From assembly GCA_023436395.1 (NCBI GenBank), contig JAEZJJ010000077.1, forward strand, positions 1-19,533: a DNA stretch of 19,533 nucleotides, in the 5' to 3' direction. Below the pieces are notes generated by a model. That model was not told where the DNA came from. It saw only the letters and a program-made list of their open reading frames with translations, and did not search any database. The position numbers were made by a program, and so were the translations under genes. The DNA is from Bacillota bacterium. Lineage in GTDB: Bacteria; Bacillota; Clostridia; Lachnospirales; Cellulosilyticaceae. Numbering within the stretch: the stretch's first letter is position 1; the number at the start of each line of letters is the position of its first letter. This document shows positions 13,541-19,533 of this stretch, piece after piece.

Positions 13541-13548
13541 ACCTCCTA
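13541..13548 (-). promoter_or_regulatory. Shine-Dalgarno of ftsY containing the smc stop codon
   Basis: The minus strand reads TAGGAGGT: TAG (13548-13546) ends smc and AGGAGGT (13547-13541) stands six bases before the GTG start of ftsY at 13534. Confidence 0.8.
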
Positions 13549-16500
13549 GCTAGTCTTTTTTTGTTCAATGTATTGATTAACATCTCCTAATTGGATTGAA
13601 AGAATAGTAGATACGCCTCTTTCTTGCATTGTTACACCATATAGTGTATGTGCTCGTTCCATTGTACCTTTTCTATGTGTAATAACAATGAATTGTGTTT
13701 CTTTTGATAACTGTTCTAAATAATTTGCGAAACGTAATACGTTAGCATCATCTAAAGCAGCCTCAATTTCATCCAGTACACAGAATGGAGATGGTTTTAA
13801 TTTAAGAATTCCAAATATTAACGAAATAGCAGTTAATGTCCTTTCACCACCTGAAAGCAATGTCATATTTTGTAGTTTCTTTCCTGGTGGCTTTGCAATA
13901 ATTTCAATACCTGACTCTAAAATATTCTCTTCATCAAGTAATTTTAAATAGGCCTCGCCACCTCCAAATAATTCTTTGAATACATAGGCAAAATTTTCTG
14001 CTATGATTGCGAACTGAGTGGTAAAGATTTCTTTCATTTGTTCCATCAATTCTTCAATAAGTGTCATGAGTGATGTTTCTGCTTTTTCAATATCACTTTT
14101 TTGAAGCATCAAAAACTCATAACGTTGTTTTGTCTCTTTAAATTCTTCTACTGCATTTACATTAACATTTCCAATCTGTTTAATCTTACCTCTCATTTCA
14201 ACAGATTGTTTTTTTAATTCTGTAATGGAAACTGCCTCTAACCGATAGGTTAAAGCATGGTTAAAGGTGATTTCATACTGTTCCCACATGCTATTACCCC
14301 AGTTTTGTTTTTGAAGCTCACTATTTTGTTTCTTATTTTCTAAACGATATCTTTCTTCTTTAAGCAAGTCGATCTGTTCTGTCATTTTACTAAGAATTTG
14401 AGTAAGTTCACTTTGTTTTTGTTCTAATGTAATCTTCTCTTTATCAAGCTGCTTTCTTTCTTCTTGTTTCTGAATAATTTCTTCTGTTAAAGCCTGAATC
14501 AGGACTTTAACCTTCTCATTCTCCACTTCAAGCTCTTCTAATTCTTGCTTATAGCGTGCAACGGTTTCATTTAAATGGGCATCTTTCTCATCTTGACTAT
14601 TAATATCTAACTCTAATTCATTAATTTGAGAAATCATATAACTAATATTTTGCTCTGTATTAGAAAGTCCAATTTTTTTATCTGTTAAACTTTTCTCCAA
14701 AGTTTCTCTATGACTTTTTGCTTCCGCTAATTGGCTCTCTAAATCTGCTATTTGAACTTCATTTTGATTAATAGTTCCCTTAAGCTCTTGTAATTTTTCC
14801 ATGGCTACTTCTTTTCCTTGCTTGATCACTTCCATAGATTCATCAATTTTATTACGTTCTGTAATAAGTTGTAATTGATTATTCTTAGTCAACTTGAGGG
14901 CATGGGCATTTTTATCCCATTCTAATTCGTAATTTTTAATAGCATTATTGATTTGGACATATTCCTCTTGCGTACTTTCATAAGTCACAAGTACTTCCTC
15001 TAACTTTTGTGTGACTGCACTTAGAATTTGTTCTTTTTCTATTTCTTCTTTTGCAAGTTGATGAAGTTTCTGTTCTAACTCTTTCATTTCTCTGGCACGT
15101 GAGAATAGATTATTACTCTGGTTCTTGGTACTTCCACCACTTAAAGAACCACCGGCATTAAAGATTTCACCTTCTAAAGTCACAATCTTATATTTATATT
15201 GATATTTTCTTGCAATACGAGAAGCATTCTTCATATCGTTGACAATCAAAATACGCCCTAATAACGAAGAAATGACGTTCTCATATTTTTTGTCATAAGA
15301 AATGAGTTCACTTCCCAATCCCAGAAACCCTTCTTCTTGAGATAGATTTGCTTCTTGAATAGGAAAAGCCGGTTTAATCGTATCTAAAGGCAGGAAAGTC
15401 ACACGTGAGATGCCTCTTTGCTTCATAACTTGAATCATATTTTTGGCATCGTCTTCTTGTAACGTCACTATATTTTGAATAGTACCACCTAGTGCAGTTA
15501 CAATAGCAATCTCATATTCCTTTGGCACTTCCATGAGTTCGCCTACAACACCTACTATTCCTGTCCATTTATTCTTGTCGCTCTTCACCACATTAAGGAC
15601 TTGTTTAACACTACTAAAATACCCTTCATGTTCTTCTTTTAAATGTTCATACCACTTATATTGTCTTTCAGCCTGCACTTTATTTTGCTTAACTTGATTC
15701 AACAGATTTTCACTTTGTATTTTTTGAGCACTTAAATCTTTTTGCTGAATATTCATAGCTTCTAACGTTTCTTTTAAAACATTTTCCTTATTGGAGGCTT
15801 CCAGCTTGTTTTTTTCTAAAACCTTACAACTTACTTCTTGATGTTGAATTTCACTATTCAAACGCGCAATTTGCTCAACGATTTGTTCCTTACGATAATC
15901 TAGCTGTTCTTCTACACCATCATTCTTCTTTACCTCTGCTTCAAGGATATCTATTTCTCTCATTTTATTAAAAAGTTCTTGTCTAGAATCTGTAATATTT
16001 CCTTCTAAAGCATTTAAAGAGGCAATAATTTGATTCATTTGTTCTTCTTCTTGAGTAATAATAGAAAGTTTTGAAGCCTTTTCAATTTCTAATGCTGTCC
16101 GTTTAGTTTCTAATAATGACAATTTTTCTTTCTTAGATTCATGTGCATTTGTTTGATTTCTTTGATCTTCATAAACTTGATTTAATAATCTTTCAATATT
16201 AACCTTTTTCTCTGAATTAATAGTTAACTGACTCTGTCCACGTTCTTGCTCTTTTTCTTTTTCCGAAATAAGCTCTATTAAAGTTTCTGTTTGATGATAC
16301 ATTTCATCTCTTTGCTTCTTGTAGTCTTCATTAAGCTCACACTTAGCAAGATGTTCATCCGTTCTTTCTTTAAGTTCTTGGTTAATATTAATCATATTTT
16401 GAGAAAGCTCTTGAATTTCTTTTTCAAGACGTTCAATTTCATAAATAAAAATATTGATATCTATACCTTTTAACTCATCTTTTAGTTTTAAAAACTGAGT

Positions 16501-17136
16501 TGTTTTATCGGCTTCTTGTTCTAAAGGCAATAATCTATTTTCAATCTCACCAATTATATCTTGAAGTCTTGTTAGATTTTCTCTTTGCTTTTCTAGCTTT
16601 TTTTCAGCTTCTAAACGCCTGACTTTATACTTGTAAATCCCAGCTGCTTCCTCAAATAAAGTTCTTCTTTCTTCTGGTTTTGAACTAAGCACTCTATCAA
16701 TTTGACCTTGTCCAATAATAGAATAGCCATCTTTTCCTATTCCTGTGTCCATAAACAACTCCTGAACATCTTTTAATCGGCAAGAACTCCCATTGATAAA
16801 ATACTCACTTTCTCCAGAACGATACACCCTTCTTTTAATGACAATGTCTGTATAGGCAATTCGAACTGTTTCATCTGGATTTTTAATTGTCATCGCTACT
16901 TCTGCATAACCCAATGATTTTCTTTTCTCTGTTCCAGCAAAGATAATGTCTTCCATTTTACTTCCACGAAGGCTCTTTGCACTTTGCTCACCTAATACCC
17001 ATCTGATAGCGTCAGCTACATTGCTTTTTCCACTTCCATTTGGACCTATAACGCCTGTAATCCCTTTAGGAATATTAAGTTTGACCGCATCTCCAAATGA
17101 CTTAAAGCCATGTATCTCTATCTTATCTAGATACAT
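13546..17136 (-). CDS. smc: Chromosome segregation protein Smc
   Basis: Smc is the ATPase of the bacterial condensin (partners ScpA and ScpB, not in this window) that extrudes and aligns DNA from the origin. The 1196-residue protein has the Walker A GPNGSGKS (31-38), a first coiled coil (about 165-500), a globular hinge (about 515-680, with GIVGVVGEL and the glycine-rich GGSLSGGS), a second coiled coil (about 690-1000), and the C-terminal half of the head with the signature LLSGGE (1093-1098) and Walker B FCVLDE (1118-1123). The length is normal and no frame break is seen. The ATG at 17136 follows GAGGTGA and lies eight bases after the rnc stop. Confidence 0.99.
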   Translation of the reverse strand: MYLDKIEIHGFKSFGDAVKLNIPKGITGVIGPNGSGKSNVADAIRWVLGEQSAKSLRGSKMEDIIFAGTEKRKSLGYAEVAMTIKNPDETVRIAYTDIVIKRRVYRSGESEYFINGSSCRLKDVQELFMDTGIGKDGYSIIGQGQIDRVLSSKPEERRTLFEEAAGIYKYKVRRLEAEKKLEKQRENLTRLQDIIGEIENRLLPLEQEADKTTQFLKLKDELKGIDINIFIYEIERLEKEIQELSQNMININQELKERTDEHLAKCELNEDYKKQRDEMYHQTETLIELISEKEKEQERGQSQLTINSEKKVNIERLLNQVYEDQRNQTNAHESKKEKLSLLETKRTALEIEKASKLSIITQEEEQMNQIIASLNALEGNITDSRQELFNKMREIDILEAEVKKNDGVEEQLDYRKEQIVEQIARLNSEIQHQEVSCKVLEKNKLEASNKENVLKETLEAMNIQQKDLSAQKIQSENLLNQVKQNKVQAERQYKWYEHLKEEHEGYFSSVKQVLNVVKSDKNKWTGIVGVVGELMEVPKEYEIAIVTALGGTIQNIVTLQEDDAKNMIQVMKQRGISRVTFLPLDTIKPAFPIQEANLSQEEGFLGLGSELISYDKKYENVISSLLGRILIVNDMKNASRIARKYQYKYKIVTLEGEIFNAGGSLSGGSTKNQSNNLFSRAREMKELEQKLHQLAKEEIEKEQILSAVTQKLEEVLVTYESTQEEYVQINNAIKNYELEWDKNAHALKLTKNNQLQLITERNKIDESMEVIKQGKEVAMEKLQELKGTINQNEVQIADLESQLAEAKSHRETLEKSLTDKKIGLSNTEQNISYMISQINELELDINSQDEKDAHLNETVARYKQELEELEVENEKVKVLIQALTEEIIQKQEERKQLDKEKITLEQKQSELTQILSKMTEQIDLLKEERYRLENKKQNSELQKQNWGNSMWEQYEITFNHALTYRLEAVSITELKKQSVEMRGKIKQIGNVNVNAVEEFKETKQRYEFLMLQKSDIEKAETSLMTLIEELMEQMKEIFTTQFAIIAENFAYVFKELFGGGEAYLKLLDEENILESGIEIIAKPPGKKLQNMTLLSGGERTLTAISLIFGILKLKPSPFCVLDEIEAALDDANVLRFANYLEQLSKETQFIVITHRKGTMERAHTLYGVTMQERGVSTILSIQLGDVNQYIEQKKTS

Positions 17137-17144
17137 ATTTCACC

Positions 17145-17867
17145 TCAATTACTATAATTATTTAATGCTTTTTTAGCAGCATCTTGCTCTGCCTCTTTCT
17201 TACTTTTACCTATACCTCGTCCTAGTTTTTTTTCATCATGATAAACTTCTACATAGAAATACTTATCATGATCTGGTCCCTCTTCTCCAACTACTTCATA
17301 ATGAATAGGTTCACTGCTTAGTTTCTGAATACATTCTTGTAGTAATGTCTTATAATCTGTATATAAATCTTCTATACAAGCTACTTGTTCTACTTCTTTA
17401 ATCAGTGTCTCCACTAAAAACACTTTAGCTTGTTCAAATCCACCATCCACAAAAAGGGCACCTGTTAATGCCTCAAACCCATCAGCTAAAATGGAGGTGC
17501 GCTCTCTTCCCCCAGTCATTTCCTCTCCTTTTCCAAGCAAAATATATTCGCCTAATCCAATGCTTCGTGCTACTTTTGCTAATGATGCTTCACATACAAT
17601 ACTTGCCCTAACTTTAGACAAATCACCCTCTGGCATTTCTGGATGCTTCTTAAATAAATAGTCACTAATAATCAAATCCAAAATAGCATCGCCTAAAAAT
17701 TCTAACCGCTCATTATCCTTTACACGTTCATTTCTATGCTCATTAGCATATGAACTATGTGTGAGGGCTTCCTCTAGAAATAAGGTATGATTAAAAGTAT
17801 AGTTTAATTTTTTTTGCATGTCTTCTAAGACCATACTTTTACTCGCCTTTTGTACCTTTTTACTCAT
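17145..17867 (-). CDS. rnc: Ribonuclease III
   Basis: RNase III cuts double-stranded RNA and processes rRNA precursors and the SRP RNA. The catalytic domain carries the signature NERLEFLGDAIL (52-63, with E56 and D60) and the second acidic pair D129 and E132 in ADGFEALTGALF. The C-terminal double-stranded RNA-binding domain (about 167-238) ends with KLGRGIGKSKKEAEQDAAKKAL. At 240 residues it is of normal length. The ATG at 17867 has AAAGGAG about nine bases upstream. The acpP terminator lies directly before the gene and I see no promoter between them, so expression of rnc, smc and ftsY seems to depend on read-through. Confidence 0.98.
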   Translation of the reverse strand: MSKKVQKASKSMVLEDMQKKLNYTFNHTLFLEEALTHSSYANEHRNERVKDNERLEFLGDAILDLIISDYLFKKHPEMPEGDLSKVRASIVCEASLAKVARSIGLGEYILLGKGEEMTGGRERTSILADGFEALTGALFVDGGFEQAKVFLVETLIKEVEQVACIEDLYTDYKTLLQECIQKLSSEPIHYEVVGEEGPDHDKYFYVEVYHDEKKLGRGIGKSKKEAEQDAAKKALNNYSN

Positions 17868-17891
17868 TTCAATATTCTCCTTTAATATACG

Positions 17892-17916
17892 AAAAGCCTC
17901 GCTAAGCGAGGCTTTT
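17892..17916 (-). terminator. Terminator between acpP and rnc
   Basis: A perfect 11-base stem (17892-17902 with 17906-17916) around a TAA loop, with the core GCCTCGC/GCGAGGC. On the minus strand four T follow the stem, then CG; on the plus strand six T follow. It lies four bases after the acpP stop codon. The short T run on the transcribed side suggests incomplete termination. Confidence 0.8.
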
Positions 17917-17919
17917 TTA

Positions 17920-18156
17920 TTAATCTAATCCTTTTTGTTCCTTAATGTAGTCTACTACATCACCAACAGTAGATACTTTCTCAGCTTCTTCATTAGAGAT
18001 TTCCATTTCAAATTCTTCTTCAATCGCCATAATTACTTGAAACACGTCTAAAGAATCTGCATTCAAATCATCTGTGAAAGATGTTAATAAAGTAATTTCG
18101 TCCTCCGAAATATTAAACTGTTCACTAATTATCTGTTTTACTTTGTCGAATACCAT
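17920..18156 (-). CDS. acpP: Acyl carrier protein
   Basis: Acyl carrier protein carries growing fatty acids on a phosphopantetheine arm and supplies acyl chains to PlsX, encoded just upstream. The arm is attached to S35 in the motif NADSLDV (32-38). At 78 residues it is of normal length and strongly acidic. I chose the ATG at 18156 because AGAGGTG stands eight bases upstream and because an in-frame ATG at 18180 lies close to the expected transcription start. A promoter precedes it and a terminator follows, so a single-gene message is likely. In Bacillus fabD and fabG lie between plsX and acpP; they are absent here. Confidence 0.97.
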   Translation of the reverse strand: MVFDKVKQIISEQFNISEDEITLLTSFTDDLNADSLDVFQVIMAIEEEFEMEISNEEAEKVSTVGDVVDYIKEQKGLD

Positions 18157-18190
18157 TTCCTCAACACCTCTTATAAACATTTATATCTTG

Positions 18191-18219
18191 ATGATAGTAT
18201 AATCAACTTTTATAGTCAA
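18191..18219 (-). promoter_or_regulatory. Putative sigma-A promoter of acpP
   Basis: On the minus strand TTGACT (18219-18214) is followed after 17 bases by TATCAT (18196-18191). Each box differs from consensus at one position. The -35 box begins just after the plsX stop codon (18224-18222). Confidence 0.6.
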
Positions 18220-18221
18220 TA

Positions 18222-19223
18222 TTAATTTGTATTTTGCTCAAAATTATCCTTTATTTTAGCAACTAACTCATCTTTTATAAATCCTTCTGTTTGGATTAAT
18301 GTACTAAAAATCTCTTGTGCTTTAGAGCTTCCATGGGTTTTAACTACTAAACCATTTACACCTAAAAAAGGGGCACCACCTTTGGTTGCATAGTTGAATT
18401 TTTCTTTAATTTCTCCTATTCCCTTCTTCATTAGTACAGCAGCAAATTTCGTTTTTATATTTTTTACAAATTGAACTTTAAGCATACCTAAAATCCAATT
18501 TCCAAAACCTTCCATAAATTTTATAATAATATTTCCTGTAAAGCCATCACATACAAGAATATCTACTTCTCCTTTAGGAATATCACGGGCTTCTACATTC
18601 CCATAAAAATTAATAGAAGAATCACCTGATAAGAGTTGATAAGCTTCTTTTGTTAACTGATTACCCTTTTCTTCTTCTGTACCAATATTAACAAGACCTA
18701 CTTTAGGAGACTTCATTTGCATACATTGCTCCATATAAACAGTTCCCATACGAGCAAATTGATTGAGATAAGCTGGTTTTGCATCTACATTGGCACCGCA
18801 GTCAATGAGTAGTGCACATCCTGTTTGTGTAGGAATAAAAGGTGCCATAGCTGGCCTTTCTACTCCTTTGATACGCCCTACAATAAGTGTTGCACCTGTC
18901 AAAAGAGCGCCCGTACTTCCTGCACTCACAAAGCCGTCAATATGCTTTTCCCTGAGTAATTTTAGTCCTACTACCATAGACGAATTTTTCTTTTGCCTAA
19001 TAGCAGCTACAGGACTATCTCCCATCTCAATAACTTCATCAGCATGTACAATTTCTACTTTAGATGCGTCATATGTATACGCAGATAGCTTTTCTTTAAT
19101 CACATCCTCTTGTCCTACTAATACAAGTGTAGATTCTAGTTTTGCTAATGCTAATACACATCCTTTAATAATCTCATCGGGTGCATGATCACCACCCATG
19201 ATATCTATTGCTATTTTTGACAT
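18222..19223 (-). CDS. plsX: Phosphate acyltransferase PlsX
   Basis: PlsX converts acyl-ACP to acyl-phosphate, the donor used by PlsY at the other end of this window; it is a peripheral membrane enzyme. The protein begins IAIDIMGGDHAPDEI (4-18), the hallmark of the family, followed by SSMVVGLKLL, FVSAGSTGALL, ALLIDCGAN and LVCDGFTGNIIIKFMEG. I chose the ATG at 19223 (333 residues) because AAGGA stands eight bases upstream and homologues start just before the IAIDIMGGDHAP block; in-frame GTG (19247) and ATG (19232, 19229) codons lie further upstream without a suitable site. It follows the rpmF terminator; no clear promoter is visible in the 43 bases between. Confidence 0.97.
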   Translation of the reverse strand: MSKIAIDIMGGDHAPDEIIKGCVLALAKLESTLVLVGQEDVIKEKLSAYTYDASKVEIVHADEVIEMGDSPVAAIRQKKNSSMVVGLKLLREKHIDGFVSAGSTGALLTGATLIVGRIKGVERPAMAPFIPTQTGCALLIDCGANVDAKPAYLNQFARMGTVYMEQCMQMKSPKVGLVNIGTEEEKGNQLTKEAYQLLSGDSSINFYGNVEARDIPKGEVDILVCDGFTGNIIIKFMEGFGNWILGMLKVQFVKNIKTKFAAVLMKKGIGEIKEKFNYATKGGAPFLGVNGLVVKTHGSSKAQEIFSTLIQTEGFIKDELVAKIKDNFEQNTN

Positions 19224-19265
19224 ATGCATCATCCTTATCTTTCTCACAATTTAAATCAAATATAC

Positions 19266-19293
19266 AAAAAGACAGCTAAAAGCTGTCTTTTTT
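19266..19293 (-). terminator. Terminator of rpmF
   Basis: A 12-base stem (AAAAAGACAGCT at 19266-19277 with its complement at 19281-19292) and a short A loop, seven bases after the rpmF stop. On the minus strand the stem ends in five T followed by GTATATTT. It lies between rpmF and plsX. Confidence 0.85.
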
Positions 19294-19299
19294 AAAGCA

Positions 19300-19476
19300 T
19301 TAGTCTACTTTTACTACAACGCGGTTTGCATAAGAACCGCAAGCTTTACATACTCTATGTGGCATCATTAATTCGCCACATTTTGAACATTTTACTAAGT
19401 TAAGTGGAGAAAGTTTCCAATTTGCTTGTCTTTGGTTTCTTCTGGCTTTAGAAGTTTTTCTTTTTGGTACTGCCAT
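19300..19476 (-). CDS. rpmF: 50S ribosomal protein L32
   Basis: L32 is a small large-subunit protein with a zinc ribbon. The translated product has 58 residues: MAVPKRKTSKARRNQRQANW at the N-terminus, then the two metal-binding pairs CSKC (30-33) and CKAC (43-46). All four cysteines are present, so this is the zinc-binding form. The ATG at 19476 follows GAGGAGGTG. It is too short for many gene finders but unmistakable. The order rpmF-plsX is widely conserved. Confidence 0.97.
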   Translation of the reverse strand: MAVPKRKTSKARRNQRQANWKLSPLNLVKCSKCGELMMPHRVCKACGSYANRVVVKVD

Positions 19477-19496
19477 TTCTACACCTCCTCTTGTTA

Positions 19497-19533
19497 CTAC
19501 TCTTCACTTTGAGGGTGAAAAATATTTTTTAAA
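19497..19533 (-). CDS. C-terminal tail of an upstream gene, perhaps YceD/DUF177 (cut by window edge)
   Basis: One minus-strand frame is open from the right edge to a TAG at 19499-19497 and would encode the tail LKNIFHPQSEE. In many bacteria a YceD-family (DUF177) gene stands directly before rpmF, and such proteins often end in a similar L-K-x-hydrophobic tail. Eleven residues cannot prove the family; the call rests mainly on position. A second frame reads FKKYFSPSK and stops nearby, so the frame itself is not certain. Confidence 0.4.
   Translation of the reverse strand, partial: LKNIFHPQSEE

Noticed and set aside
18157..18180. Upstream ATG (18180) as the start of acpP
   Set aside because: It lies close to the predicted transcription start, has no ribosome site, and would add eight residues not typical of acyl carrier proteins; the ATG at 18156 has a good site.
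18790..19188. Plus-strand open frame of 132 codons opposite plsX
   Set aside because: Antisense of the conserved plsX coding sequence with no family resemblance and no promoter or ribosome site.
1..19533. Mobile elements, CRISPR arrays, tRNA or rRNA genes
   Set aside because: No transposase, terminal repeats, regularly spaced direct repeats or tRNA-like cloverleaf sequences were recognised; every gap is under 300 bases and accounted for.

Overview
This window is an AT-rich, entirely co-oriented (all genes on the minus strand) housekeeping block from a low-GC Gram-positive bacterium. Gene order is the classic Bacillota order: rpmF-plsX-acpP-rnc-smc-ftsY-ylxM-ffh-rpsP-khpA-rimM-trmD-rplS-rbgA-lepB-rnhB-ylqG-ylqH-yraN, followed by pgeF-der-plsY. 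The direct rpmF-plsX-acpP-rnc linkage without fabD/fabG, and a signal peptidase between rbgA and rnhB, point to a clostridium, probably Lachnospirales or Cellulosilyticum-like. The species level is a guess. I see no mobile element, CRISPR array, tRNA or rRNA.

Layout, in transcription order from the right edge. (1) 19533-17145: the tail of a possible YceD/DUF177 gene, rpmF with its terminator, plsX, acpP with its own promoter and terminator, and rnc. (2) 17136-12272: smc and ftsY. (3) 12253-9941: a consensus-like promoter drives ylxM-ffh-rpsP-khpA, ending in a 13-bp hairpin. (4) 9940-8474: a roughly 190-base gap holding two inverted repeats, then rimM and trmD, which overlap. (5) 8501-8016: rplS with a promoter buried in the end of trmD, a probable L19 leader and a strong terminator. 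(6) 7981-1674: a new promoter, then rbgA, three tandem signal peptidase I genes, rnhB, a FliK-like gene, an FlhB-C-terminus-like gene, yraN and pgeF. (7) 1653-1: a promoter, der, and the first 79 codons of plsY.

Themes: ribosome parts and assembly (L32, S16, L19, RimM, RbgA, Der, TrmD), co-translational membrane targeting and processing (Ffh, FtsY, YlxM, three LepB), phospholipid synthesis (PlsX and PlsY at opposite ends, plus AcpP), RNA processing (RNase III, RNase HII, KhpA) and chromosome organisation (Smc). Many genes abut or overlap, and four TAG stop codons sit inside the AGGAGG Shine-Dalgarno sequence of the next gene, so translational coupling is likely.

Most of the window is ordinary. 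The points that deserve a second look are the tandem triplication of lepB, the stand-alone FliK-like/FlhB-tail-like pair with no other flagellar genes present, the palindromes before rimM, and a dyad over the -35 box of the ylxM-ffh promoter. I did not find convincing evidence of an undescribed system.
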